Assembly: GCA_016647705.1 (NCBI GenBank)
Contig: CM028333.1
Location: 10,924,616-10,988,615, forward strand
Length of the DNA: 64,000 nt
Direction: 5' to 3'
Origin: Eucommia ulmoides
Lineage: Eukaryota > Streptophyta > Magnoliopsida > Garryales > Eucommiaceae
The notes below the pieces were generated by a model that searched no databases, was not told the origin of the DNA, and saw nothing but the letters and a program-made list of their open reading frames with translations. Shown one piece after another: positions 10,518-21,631 of the stretch (its first letter is position 1; every line of letters starts with the position of its first letter). The translations under genes and the position numbers were made by a program.

Positions 10518-12603
10518 ATGGTCGTCGAAGCTCTTTCTCTCTCCTCCGTCGCGGTTCAACTCGTCATTTTCTCTCTCCTTGTCCGCCCATCAGCTCCGGC
10601 CACCGACTCCTTCGAGTACGTCGGCTGCACTCAGCTAAAATACGCGCCGGGCACACCCTACGAGTCCAACGTCAACTCGGTTCTCACCTCCCTCGTCAAC
10701 TCGGCTTCCATCTCCATCTTCAACAACTTCAAGGTCTCCCTCCCGGGATCTTCCCCTGACGACGTCGTGTACGGCCTTTTCCAGTGCCGCGGCGACATCG
10801 GAATCTCGGAGTGCCGCGACTGCGTGTCTCACGCTGTCAGTCGACTCGGCGTCCTCTGCACTGACGCGTCCGGAGGTGCGTTGCAGCTGGAAGAGTGCTT
10901 CGTGAAGTACGATAATACGTCGTTCCTTGGGGTCCAGGACAAGACGGTGGTTCTCAAGAAATGTGGGCCGTCGATTGGGTACGACTCCGACGCGATGACC
11001 CACCGCGACGCCGCCTTGGATTATCTAGCGGCGGGAGGGCAGTATTTCAGGGTCGGTGGTTCCGGGAGAGTACAGGGTGTTGCGCAGTGCGTACAGGATT
11101 TGAGTACGAGCGAGTGCCAGGATTGTTTAACGGAGGCGATCGGACGGCTGAAAAGCGAGTGTGGGTCCGGGCCGTCGGGCGATATGTTTTTAGGCAAGTG
11201 CTACGTGAGGTACACGGACAGTGAGCAGCACTCAAAAACCGGTGAGCCGCCGCAGGACCACCACACTGCCGCCGACGCGGTGGTTTGCAGGCTTTAACTC
11301 GTTATTAACTTGCAAAATTCACCATATTTATGCACAAAACTAAAAGACTATTTATTTGCACATTAGTTGTTGCATATACAAATTCTGAACTGAAGGGGTT
11401 ATATGTGTAATATTTGGAAGTTTATGTAATTGCAGATGAAGACGATGCAAACGATGAAGATGTGGAGAGGACTTTGGCAATTATTATTGGGCTAATAGCT
11501 GTGGTTGCGGTGCTCATTCTTTTCCTTTCTGTCTTGAGTAGACTGTGCGAACCAAAAGGTATATATATTATATGAGGCTTTTACACTTTGCCCCCTAAAG
11601 TTTTTAAAAGATCCCACTTCGGGCCTTATACTTTAAATTTGAACACATTAAATCTTGAACTATCAAAATTATATCAATTCAGTTCAAATAGATAACTCTG
11701 TTATTTTTCTTATGATGAAAATAATCAATGTGTCAAACGCATAATCACCTATGTGGGTGAATTTATTATAAAAATTATAAAATGAATGATTTGACATGAT
11801 TTGGACATTTTAGGATTTAACGTATTTAAATTAAAAAAAACAGGGACTAAAATGAAATTTCTCTAAAACTTTAAACGTGCAAAGTGAAAAAAGTTATATT
11901 CTATATTTCTTCTCAATATAATCACTTTTTTTTTTTTCCTTTTCCCTTTGACTGATAATTGATTTCTCCTTTCTAGTAGAATCCTACAAAATTTAAAATC
12001 TATCTCTTTTATAAAACTATTTGGGGTTAATTAAACTTTATCCACGTAGTTTGATCGATTTGCACTTATTTCCTATAGTTTGAAAATCGCCATTTACCCC
12101 CCTTGTGTTTAGATTTTCAAACCACTTATCCCCTAATATAGGGAGATAAGTGCAACAAATATCTGCCCACAGGGAGGTAAGTGACGATTTTCAAACTTCA
12201 AGGAGGTAAAGTACAAATTAGTCAAACTACAGGAGATAAAATGCTATTAACCTACAACTGAGATTTGTTTTCTGATGTTTTAATTTTTGTAAAATATTTT
12301 CAGAAATTTGAATTTTATCTTTTAATTGCTATAATTGACATATTTTAATGATGTTAATTGAAAAACAACAATATTAATTTTTCTTCTCTAAATGTTTTCT
12401 CAATTATGATGTACGTGTTGTAGCTCTAAAAATTAAGATCACCGAAACGTGTCGATTGGATCAACTATAGATAAAATTTCAACGTCAAAGAGTACGTTAT
12501 GAAAAATAAAACATCAAAGGAGATTACACCCAAATATTAGGAGTAAAAAAAATATTTTTCTAATTTCTTCCCATTTCTTGTTAATCTTGCAGGTTGTAAA
12601 TAA
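10518..12603 (+). CDS. Plasmodesmata-located protein (DUF26), PDLP6/7-like
   Basis: A type I membrane protein of the DUF26 family, which acts at plasmodesmata to restrict cell-to-cell traffic (family knowledge). I model three exons: 10518-11241, 11436-11558 and 12593-12603. They join in frame (GT...AG at both introns) to give 285 residues, the usual family length. A signal peptide covers about residues 1-28. Two gnk2/DUF26 domains carry the C-x8-C-x2-C motif at C90/C99/C102 and C191/C200/C203. An acidic juxtamembrane stretch at 242-252 is followed by a transmembrane helix at about 255-275, then a short tail ending PKGCK. The phrase LAIIIGLIA at the membrane start is characteristic of PDLPs. 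There is no kinase domain, which separates it from cysteine-rich receptor kinases. The first ATG (AAAATGG) is used. Exon 1 is markedly GC-richer than its surroundings. If exon 3 is not used, reading through the second donor adds five residues and stops at 11575. Assignment to the PDLP6/7 branch is from memory of the family. Confidence 0.9.
11575..11895. repeat. MITE-like repeat in PDLP intron 2 (copy 2)
   Basis: This is homologous to 10050-10395 upstream of the gene and in the same orientation. It lies wholly inside the second intron (11559-12592), so it is removed by splicing. It is non-coding. Confidence 0.55.
12025..12252. mobile_element. MITE in PDLP intron 2
   Basis: The two ends are imperfect inverted repeats of about 70 bp. 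GGTTAATTAAACTTTATCC at the left pairs with the complement of GATAAAATGCTATTAACC at the right. Further in, the phrase AGTTTGAAAATCG(C/T)CA is repeated in inverted orientation. The 228-bp interior has no coding capacity. Target duplication not clear. Confidence 0.6.
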
Positions 12604-13189
12604 ATTAGAAGCTTTTTGATGCTAATAAAAAGTTGATTAATCACATTGGAAATTTGATATCTTTTGCCTTTTTCTTTTTTACTTGTTTTTTTTCTTTGTT
12701 TGCCTTTTCCATTCCAATGGGACTTTTCTCCTTGAAGTTTCCTTCAAATTTCCTGTAAAGAAAAAGGCTGAAAAAGCTAAGATTGAGATTGTGGATAGAA
12801 AATATGCCTTGAAAGACGTGAGAAAGGGGGTTGAATATGAATTAACAAAGGAATGAAATCAAATGATTCCTCCTTTTCCAAGAAATGTATGGGCATTTTT
12901 GTAACATTCTATTCTGCTAGATTAATTGGTTTTTAGTTAGTTAGGTTGGCAAAAGAGAAATATTTAATTTTCAGAAAATGCTGTTATTAGTATTTATATT
13001 TAAAACGCTATTGATACTAACATTTTCATTGTGACAGTGACAATTAACTAATTTTGTAAATTAACATAAAAATGATCTTACGATTAGTCGTCCTCAATTT
13101 TAATTTTTCATGAAAATATTTTTGCAATTCATGTTCTTATTTGATTTTTTTTTTTTTTTTAATGTTTTTTGGAGAAAATCATTTTTAAG
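12604..13189. other. PDLP 3' flank, no further gene
   Basis: The first part is the presumed 3' UTR of the PDLP gene (AATAAA-like GCTAATAAAAAG at 12620-12631). Beyond it the DNA is AT-rich with no recognised feature. Confidence 0.45.
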
Positions 13190-13640
13190 ATTTTTTTTTC
13201 AAAACAAAGGAAAATACTGGTAGTGCACTTTCAATCAAGCTTCTTTTTTTCCATTCTTCTTTCTTGTGCTTTGGTTCCTCGGAACGATGACAACCACCCC
13301 ATTTGTCCTCCAGATATGACCATCCTCGTGGTTGTTTCGTTTGCTATGACGAAGCGCGACCATTTGATTTACCCATACACGACGAAGATATTTTGTGTTT
13401 ACAAGTTGAATTTGCACGGTCGAAAATGGTCAAATCTTCGTTGGAATTTGACCCACAAGGTAGCGACCATCTCGTTTCATGGAGGAGAGATGGGGGTGGT
13501 GGTTGTCATTTTGAGGAACGAGAGGAGAAGAAAAAAGAACAGAGGAAGAAAAAGAAAACATAAAGGCTTGATTGAACACACTAACGAGACTAGTATTTTT
13601 TTTCTATTCTTTTTTCACTTGAAGATGCTGGTGATAATAG
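13190..13640. mobile_element. Foldback-type inverted-repeat element
   Basis: The two halves are imperfect complements over nearly their whole length. CTCGGAACGATGACAACCAC (about 13276-13295) matches the complement of the sequence near 13493-13525, and the outer phrases TCAATCAAGC (13231) and GCTTGATTGA (13566) also pair. The centre lies near 13400. The open frames on both strands are a by-product of this symmetry. A transcript would form a long hairpin. Confidence 0.55.
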
Positions 13641-14292
13641 CGCGTGTTTTTCACCTTTTCTCAAAAAATAAAATAAAATAGAGATGTTAATAGTACTAGC
13701 TAGTATTTGCTTGTTAATAAACAAAATTAATAAAATTCGTTAATTATTGTTCAAATTGAAAATGTTCTTACCATTAGCGGTTTGACAAAAACACTTGAAA
13801 TAATAGTATATTGAACCTTAAAGGGTGCATAAATTTCATTAATAAGTTGTTGTAGTATGTTGTATATGTAAAAAGTAGGAACAATAATGTTTCGAACCTT
13901 AATGATAAATTATTTGAAAAATGCGTCAATTTCATTAATAAGTTTGCTATATTATATTACATATGTAAAAAACTCTAATTTCTTATACAAGTTACTGAAC
14001 TATCTTTTACTATCTTCTCGTACTCTATTTCTTATAGTAATTTGTTTGTCAAATTCAACTATCAAAATTGACCTCACAAATCAATTTAATTTTCAAGTAA
14101 TTGTATTAAATTATAAGCTCAAAATGTCATTCTTTAACTCCCACCACATGCCACCAATCCCTCCTCCTTCCAACGACCAATGTACTCTCTTTCTCAGCAA
14201 CAATTTAAGCACAGATAGATGTTTGACCATAAAATCATCTGGGAATGTGATTACTTGACATACGCGTATATTGTCCTAAATACACCCTACTA

Positions 14293-14326
<34 letters not shown>

Positions 14327-14382
14327 TTAGCGAGAAATATACCGTACATATGAGACGAGGATGAGACACAAGTAAAATCTTA
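13641..14382. other. Intergenic with a (TAA)n microsatellite
   Basis: AT-rich and non-coding. A (TAA/ATA) run lies at about 14293-14326. Nothing else seen. Confidence 0.5.
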
Positions 14383-15000
14383 GATGACGTTTGGTTAGTG
14401 TTCCCACCTTTCTCAACCCAACTGGGATGGGTTGAGTTGGGTTGAGTTGAGAATTTTGTTTCCTTTTGAGAATAGAATTGCGTTTGGTAACGACAATTTT
14501 TATTTTGTGCTGAGAACAGAATTGTATTTGATAACGATTTTATCCTAAAAATTTTTAATTTTTTTTGAGATTTTTTTTTTTTTTTTTGTTTTGGCGGCGG
14601 TGGCCGGACGGCCGGCAACGGCTGCGGCAAAGGTGGGCAGCGACGGTTGCCGAAGGTGGCCGGCGGCGACGGAAGGTCGCCGGAAGTGCCTGCGACGGCG
14701 GACGGTCCCCGGAGGTGGCCGGCGGTGGTGCAGGTGGCTGGAGACAGTCGTCGAACGGTGGTCGGCAGCGGGTGGTGGTGGTCGGCCGGCAGATGAAGAC
14801 GGAAGTTAAGAACTTTGAGTTGAGTTTTTTAGGCACAAAAAAAAAAAAAAAAAAATTGTTTTGATTTCTTTAGAATTTTGAGAATCAATTCTATTTTTTT
14901 TTTTGTTGGGTTTGGTTGAGTTTTGTGTTTGTCAAACGCGTTCCCAAAAATCAAACCCAAAATTTTTAAGTTAGGTTGGATTGGAATGAAATGGAAACAC
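14383..15000. mobile_element. Tourist-like MITE with GC-rich core (copy 1)
   Basis: The left end GATGACGTTTGGTTAGTGTT follows TTA. The AT-rich arms enclose a GC-rich core at about 14590-14800, dominated by GGCCGG/GGCGG/CGACGG words. The right arm repeats CAAACGCGTTCCCAAAAAT. The right terminal repeat is shortened where copy 2 begins. The core is open in several frames (glycine/arginine-rich) but is not protein-like. Confidence 0.6.
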
Positions 15001-15553
15001 TAAGGTGGCGTTTGGTTAGTGTTTCAACTTTTTTGAACCCAACTGGAATGGGTTGGGTTGAGAATTTTGGGAACATAATTGCCTTTGGTAACGACAATTT
15101 TTGTTTTGTGCTGAAAACAGAATGTGTTTGATAACGATTTTATCCTAAAACTATTTTTTTTTTTTAATTTTTTTTTTTTTGTGTTTGGCGGTGGCACCGG
15201 TGGCCGGACGGCTGGCGGGCGGCGGAGGTGGACGGCAGCAGCGAAGGTATCCGGACGGTGGCCGGAGACGGCGGCCGGTCGCTGGCGATTGTCGCCGGAC
15301 GGTGGCTGGTGGCGAGTGGTGGTCGGCCGGCAGATGAAGACAGAAGTTGAGAATTTTGAGTTGAGTTTTTTGGGTACAAAAAGAAATAATTTTTTTTTGT
15401 TTTTAGTTTATTTAGGATTTTGAGAATCAATTCCTATTTTTTGGATTGGGTTAGGTTGGGTTGAGTTTTGTGTTTGCCAAACGCGTTCCCAAAAATTAAA
15501 CCCAAAATTTTTTGGTTGGGTTGGGTTGGGTTAGGAACACTAACCAAACGGGC
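15001..15553. mobile_element. Tourist-like MITE with GC-rich core (copy 2)
   Basis: Head-to-tail with copy 1. The left terminus GGTGGCGTTTGGTTAGTGTT pairs with the complement of AACACTAACCAAACGGGC at the right end. The GC-rich core (about 15185-15340) differs in length from that of copy 1 but ends in nearly the same words (GTGGTCGGCCGGCAGATGAA). A related element is at 46511-47110. Confidence 0.6.
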
Positions 15554-16834
15554 ATGTTTGGGCCCTTAACCTTGATAGACTCTATCAAGCAAATGCCAAA
15601 ACCTAGTGTTGCCCATTAACAAAAAGAACTACAATAATTCTCAAAAGTTAGTAAAGTAGTGGATATTTATCACCATGATCTTCAAAAGGGAGACATGGAA
15701 AAGAAACAACGAAGGTGACAAATTGGGGTTAGAAAAAGGTAAGACCAAAAAAAGAATATTTTAGATGGTATAGGAAGACAATGTACATTTATTTAATGAA
15801 TGGCACAATAATGAACAAAAAGTGAGCATAAATTGAATGTGTTTAGCCTAATAACAAATAAACCCAAAAACAAATCTCTCTCCATGGTAACGCATTAAGA
15901 AAAATATGAGGTGTAAGATTTAGTAAAAAAATTAAATTTTAGGCAATTCATAGAGTAATTATATTTTCACATTAATTTTATAATTGTACTTCAATTTTTC
16001 ATGTTTGATTTGTAGTATTGACGCACCCTAAATTTTTTAAAAATAAATATATATGTGAAAACATTTTGGTGTGCTAGGGCACTCAAATTTTGAAAAGGTA
16101 AAAGAAAATTGACTCTTAAATTGAGTTCCAGCCAAAAGATTTATTAAATTCCGAAAGTCAGTTATATTTGGAGAATGTTTTAGACACCCAAAACACCTGT
16201 TTTAAAATAACAGTACTATGTCCCATTGTAAATAACGTAGACTAAGGGTAAGTACTTCGATTTATTTATGCAAAAAATAAAGTTCCTTTTATATAGAAGT
16301 AAAGTATTTTTTGGTGAAAGTAAAGTAAACTCAAGAAACACATATTTCCATGTAAAATGACTAAATCTAAATGCACAAGGACTTTATATATTTGTTTGAA
16401 AAATTAAGCGAAATAAATATATATATTTTTTTAAAACGACTTTGATATGCAAAGTGACTAGAACCAAATGAAAAATGTAGGCATAAACTTATATAATATG
16501 TATTGGCATTTAAAATGACGAAATCTAAATGAAAACGATTTTCAAATAGTATGAAGTTTATTGGAAATTTAAAGATGGTCTTGACAAGTAAAGTGACTTA
16601 GAATTAAATGACATGAACTTGGAATTAAATGAAACGTTTTGTAATGTATTTGAAGATGAACATACTATTAGAATGTACCGAACACATTTATATGGTTTCA
16701 TTCACTTCGAGAACACAAACCTAAAGTAACGCCAACTTAGTACATGTGAATGCACAAACATTTCTTTAACTTGTCAACTAAATATAAAGGGATTCATTTT
16801 CTTTGGAAACAAAAACACCCATAATTATTGAGAG

Positions 16835-17065
16835 AATGGCCAGTTAGGCTGAGACGGTGTTGGCTAGCTCCTCAACCCCCACCCGGGCAGGCAAGAGAGT
16901 CATAAGAGAAGGGGCTAGCAGCTCCCGGCCCAACCCATCGATGAGGACCTTTCCCGGGGCACCCTGGCTCTCTACCCAAATCGGGTGATCATTTAGTGCG
17001 GTTAGGAGAGTATGAAGGCATTTTGTCTTCTTCCCACAGATGAAGCCAAAAGCTCTCGGTGCTCA
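16835..17065. other. GC-rich patch of unknown origin
   Basis: About 230 bp with far higher GC than the flanks, including CCCACCCGGGCAGGCAAGAG and TTTCCCGGGGCACCCTGGC. It has no long open frame and no TIR or repeat partner in the window. An organelle-derived insertion or a retroelement fragment are both possible; I cannot decide between them. Confidence 0.3.
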
Positions 17066-17559
17066 AAACTTTCCAACAGATAATGGAGATATTAGATAAA
17101 AATGAGACTCATTATTTATGTGACTTAATTATTGATTGACATATGTTCATATATCAATACGTTATTCTTAGTGAGAAGATAAACATGAAATATTGATTTG
17201 TCAAAAATTATTAAAATGTGAATGAAAAATTGTCTTTCAATATAATACCATGAAATTTATTGAAATATGTAAAATGGGTAATTTCACATTGGTTAATGAA
17301 AAAGACTCAACTACATTTTTAATCGATTTTGGATTGCGGACCTGGGTCGAGTCATAGGTCGTGGATTTAGATTTGGATTTAGGTTGATCCAAGTAGAGAT
17401 AATTCTTTCTAGAATTTTTTTAAACCTGATTCTAGTAATTTTCGTAACCAAACAAGACCTATCTTTTCATATTTATAACTTATTTTTAATAAGGAATTAC
17501 ATGTGATAATTCTTAGTGATTTAAAGTATTCTTAGTGGCTTTAAAGTGAGACTTTTGGT

Positions 17560-17900
17560 GTGTTGGAGTTACTCATTTATTTACTCTATAAATAGAAAAA
17601 TTTGCATTATCATTTAGACGCGAAAACTTAGGACATCTTGCATTATGCATATATTTTGAGTCTTTGTTAGTTTATTCTTAAGAGAATTCAACAGTTGTTT
17701 TATTTGTCAAATCATTTGATTTCGAGTGCTAATATAAGAGGTTTGTGGTTGTTGTATCCTAGGAAGTAAACACTTGAGTAACCACAAGCACCTGAGCGAA
17801 TGCGAAATTTGCTTTAAGGAAATATTGTTAAACGATACTCTTGATCAGTATAAATTTTTTAGATTGCTATTAGTAAAAGACTGTAAGTATAATTTTATTT
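17560..17900 (+). repeat. LTR U3/R-like fragment (tentative)
   Basis: A CTATAAATAG box near 17584 is followed by leader-like sequence and the phrase TGTATCCTAGGAAGTAAACA, which resembles the R/U5 part of plant Copia LTRs. No boundaries, primer-binding site or second copy were found. Confidence 0.3.
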
Positions 17901-18476
17901 ATTTATTGATTTTATGTATTTTAATTTATTGTTGGAGAATATAATTATGTAATCTATGTTAATGTTCTAAAATATTTGTTGTAAACTGTTCTACATTTTG
18001 TAATATTTACTATAAAGTACATTCAACAACAAATTTAATTAAAAGTTAATTTATTTTTTTTATGAGCATTATTTCATTGTATATATATTTGTGATATATT
18101 TAAAAAAAAATATTAGTTAATATTTGATTATATTAATTAAAATGAGTATCTTCACCATAATTTTCAATAGGATATGGAATCAGACTATTTATCATCGATT
18201 TGGATGCAAGATATGGAATTGGTTTGCCGAATACCCAACCCTGGTCATTGATACCTGTAGAAAGACCAACGTATTCCCCAACAAAATCCCTCGGGTCTGA
18301 GAGTAAATGTCCGAATCGAGCAAGAATGATTGGCAAAATGGAATAAATGTAAGGGGAGATTACCATCCAATCCTAAATGGATATTGAAACTAACGATTGA
18401 ACCCAATTATTTTTTGAATTGATCAGTCTTATCGCCAATTTGCGAACTAATTATCCCCTACTAAATCAACCGTTAT

Positions 18477-19241
18477 TGTTGGTGTCGAAAATTGGTCCGA
18501 CCAGTAGTATGGTCCGGCCACCCTTCGAATGGGGTTGAAGTCGATCTCAAGATGATCTTCATCTTTGCTGGAATCCTATATCCGAGCTGGACGGGCGTTG
18601 TCCGGCCTGTGGTCCGAGCTGGTGTCTTCTTATCCAAGTCATTGTCCGGGCTGAGCTCCGATCTGTCATCTGCACACAGGATTGGCCGGGGTATTCCCGG
18701 CTTATCCCCTCCGGCGTGAGAGTAAGAGCTCGGAGGGAAGAAATCAGGTTGTTTGGGGATTATTACCTCGACCTATCTGAGTGATTTATGACGGATTTCC
18801 TCTTTCTGAAATGTGTTGATGAAGCCTCCTATTTTTATGCAGAAGAGTGATTAGCGTTCCATAAGATTAGAGTCTTAAACTTGATTTAGCGTTAAGTAGT
18901 CAGGCGCGTGGACGACACGGCGGATTAGAGTTATGGGCCTGGGCCTTGGGCCTTCACACTGTAGATGGAGGAGCCCATGGGCCAAGCCTGTTAAGAAAAA
19001 CAGGTCGGCCCGGGCACCGAGACGTAGGTCGGGCAGAATACACCGACCTACTCGCCGTGGCGATATTCCAAGGAGATTACATCTTGTCGATCCGAGTGCT
19101 TCATGCTGACCGACCTGACTAGGAACCCCGAGCTGTCTATTCACTAGACTAATCAGGCCGTTGTTGATATGGCGTTGATAACGTGACAAAATTCGGTCCA
19201 GGTGGCAAATACGTGGAGAGGGTCCAATTTTACCAACATCA
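18477..19241 (-). mobile_element. Probable solo LTR
   Basis: Read on the minus strand it begins TGATGTTGGTAAAATTGG and ends CGACACCAACA, so it has complementary TG...CA termini. A TATA-like AAAAATAGGAGGC lies in the middle and a GC-rich U3 before it. The flanks are GTTAT (18472-18476) and GTTAC (19242-19246), a 5-bp target duplication with one difference. No internal retroelement domain is attached, so it fits a solo LTR made by recombination. Length 765 bp. Confidence 0.55.
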
Positions 19242-19246
19242 GTTAC

Positions 19247-20339
19247 CTTCCCCACATGCCTTGTCACCCTAAAAACACAGAACAAAAATAGTAATATACG
19301 ATGGATGAAAGTGAAAATGAAACTTATTAATTTCTCCCAATCGTGATTGTTGTGTAATAATTTTTTTACACCTCAATAATCTATAAATCATGATTTTCAA
19401 AATGAGATATTAATTATTATTATTTTTTTTGAATTCTGGATTTGGATGCGTGTGAATGTTATATATAACATTAATTGTGATGTTAATGTTAATATAATTT
19501 GTGTGTCACACGATTGTTGAATATAACATCCAATACAATAAAGTTTGACATCCTAAGGTGTGTATCAAACAACAAACATATATCAATTCGTTATGTTTAA
19601 GTATAACATCAATTAATATTGATAATAGCACAAATTAAATTAACGTGTTGATTGTAACATGACTTACTGATAATGTGATTTTGATGTTGAATGTAATACC
19701 CCACTGTGTCTTGGTAATGTGTAGGACCGTGTTGAATGTAACACGAATGTAAAAACTGAAAATTCTGAAAGTAATATATTGAATGTAACACGAATATGAA
19801 ATTTTGATGAAAAAATGATGAACTTAATATCATTTTAAAGATCTTATTTAGACGAATTTGAATATATAATTAAATTATGGAGAAAAAAAAATACCATATT
19901 GAATTCAATAAGACGTAAAAAATTACGAAGATTATGAAGCAGCATGTTGAATGTAACACGAATGTGAAAATTGAAAATTCTGAAAATTTCATGTTGAATA
20001 TAACACGAATTTGAAAACTAATGAAAAAAATAGTTAATGTGATATCATTTTGAAAACTTTATTCAAACGAATTTGAATATATAATTAGATCATGAAAAAA
20101 AATAAATGTAAAATCATAATTATTTTAATTTGAATAAAATGATTATGTTGTGGAACTTACATATGGGAACAACGATCAACTATGGAAAATTCCAATCTCG
20201 CAGATCCTCGAAGGGCAAATTTATCACATAAATCCTGACATTTTTTTTAATTTGGGACTGAACAATTCACAAAACCTACACGCCAGAATGTTTGGTTCAT
20301 TTTAAAATAGTTAGGATTAATTGATAATATCGTGCTTAA
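19247..20339. repeat. AT-rich DNA with degenerate direct repeats
   Basis: A segment starting TGTTGAATGTAACACGAATG is present around 19731-19880 and again around 19942-20110. Both copies share GAAAATTCTGAAA, then AAAAACTTTATT/AAGATCTTATTT and GACGAATTTGAATATATAATTA. No coding capacity. Confidence 0.5.
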
Positions 20340-20655
20340 TTTGGGTCCAGTCGGTAATTTTCTCTAAGTGTAATACTTGAGCCTTTGGTGAGGATGGATA
20401 TATATAAGCGAATGACTCTTGGTTGGGGTGGATCCCGAGACTGGTGAAGTAAGAGGATTAGCCCTGATCCACCTGATTAGCAATTGACCTTGGAAAAAAA
20501 AAGGGCGACCCTTTGGGGTTGGGCCCAACAAGCCCAATTGGCCCAGTCCATGTGGCCTGAAAAATCTGGCCCAAGTGCCCAATAGTGGAAGCCCAATGAG
20601 GACCAATGGACACGACCCAAACAGCCCAACAACCATTTGTTACCCCCACCAAGTA
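20340..20655 (-). repeat. LTR-like or repeat fragment
   Basis: This block is relatively GC-rich. On the minus strand it contains TTATATATATCC followed by leader-like sequence, and repeated GGGCCCAA/GGCCCA words upstream. It looks like part of an LTR, but no ends or duplication are visible. The overlapping minus-strand open frames are not protein-like. Confidence 0.3.
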
Positions 20656-20985
20656 AGATTAAACACTTTTAATTGTAACAATAAAATTAAAAATTTATTA
20701 CAAACTTAATAATTTAAATATTGTCAAATACAAATATAAAAGCTGTTAATCTATAATTTAAAAATATAATCATGAACACAATCCAGAATTAGTGTCGCTT
20801 AATCGATTTAGAGTTCCCTTTAATTGGAACTGTCATCATAAATAGCTTTTAAAAATTAAAGGGGATTCATAATACTTAAAAGAATATTATTTAGAGCATG
20901 AAACTAAAAATTAATTAACATGTTAGTGTAGCAATGAATGATGAAACATGACTTCCCCTAAAACAAACCTAACTTTGGGGGAAAG
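20656..20985. other. Intergenic, nothing recognised
   Basis: AT-rich, no feature seen. Confidence 0.5.
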
Positions 20986-21065
20986 GATGTTTTGGTGGGC
21001 TCATCAGACAAATGGATGACACTTGAAAGATCGGTTTCTTCAGCCACATCAGTTCCTGCAGCTGT

Positions 21066-21416
21066 TTGGAAGTGGAGATCAGGAGCATCCATGCCATGAT
21101 GTGCTTGTCGATCACTAGGGGATTCACAAGAATTGTTGTGGAATTGAATTCCTTGGAAGCAGTTAACCTCATCAAAAGAGATTGCCTAGAGACCCATTTG
21201 CTGAGAGGTCAGGTCATGGAATGCAAGCATATCCTTGAGACTCACAATTTTGAGATTCAAGCCACTAGAATGATCAACAACCGATATGCGGACTTCTTAG
21301 CCTGGATGGGAACGAATAGTAAATCAGAAATGCATTATCTGAAAGAATCCCTGGAAGGACTAGAGAGACTCCTTATCGCAAACATGAATGCTGAGGATTA
21401 TCCTTTCAGTCGTTAG
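21066..21416 (+). pseudogene. RNase H-like (RVT_3) domain remnant
   Basis: The translated segment resembles the C-terminal part of the plant RNase H-like domain found in LINEs and domesticated relatives: an IVVELNSLEAVNLI strand-helix, a central helix, then RMINNRYADFLAWMG, which corresponds to the family's 'N..AD.LA..G' motif, and a stop after PFSR. The residue expected to be aspartate in the V-E-x-D-S motif is asparagine here, and there is no proper start codon (the frame enters from an upstream TTG). I read it as a broken fragment of a LINE. It ends about 215 bp before the L1-domain gene and shares its strand, but nothing suggests it is an exon of that gene. Confidence 0.6.
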
Positions 21417-21579
21417 TTTTTGTGGTTTTTTTTTTTTTTTCTTTTCTATCGAAAAGAAGGAAAAGAAAAACCCAACTTGGTGACTAAATAGAAGCCTCTT
21501 AAACTCACGGGGTCGACACTGTATTTTTACCCTACAGTCTACATATATCCTACCGCAGCACCCCACTGTCGCCCACTGT

Positions 21580-21631
21580 CGTTCGCCGTCCCGCCGCTCC
21601 TCCCTCTCTCTCTCTCTCTCCCTCCTCCCTC
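21580..21631 (+). promoter_or_regulatory. Pyrimidine-rich 5' leader of the L1-domain gene
   Basis: A CCGCTCCTCCCTCTCTCTCT-type tract runs up to the start codon. Such tracts are typical of the leaders of plant ribosome-biogenesis genes. A weak TATA candidate (ACATATATCC) lies near 21540. Confidence 0.4.

Larger units (their letters stand above)
15554..18471. other. AT-rich DNA with old repeat fragments
   Basis: No gene. The sequence has the texture of decayed retroelement DNA. Two sub-segments stand out and are listed separately: a GC-rich patch near 16835-17065 and an LTR-like region near 17560-17900. Confidence 0.45.

Noticed and set aside
10635..11003. 122-codon minus-strand frame inside the PDLP exon
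   Set aside because: Antisense shadow of a GC-rich coding exon whose plus-strand product is clearly recognisable.
13169..13681. 170-codon plus-strand frame
   Set aside because: It spans an inverted-repeat foldback element and resembles no protein.
14555..15430. Overlapping Arg/Gly/Pro-rich frames on both strands
   Set aside because: They come from the GC-rich cores of MITEs, have no domain and are open in many frames at once.
18875..19285. 136-codon minus-strand frame
   Set aside because: It lies in the U3 of a probable solo LTR and runs over its boundary; no domain.
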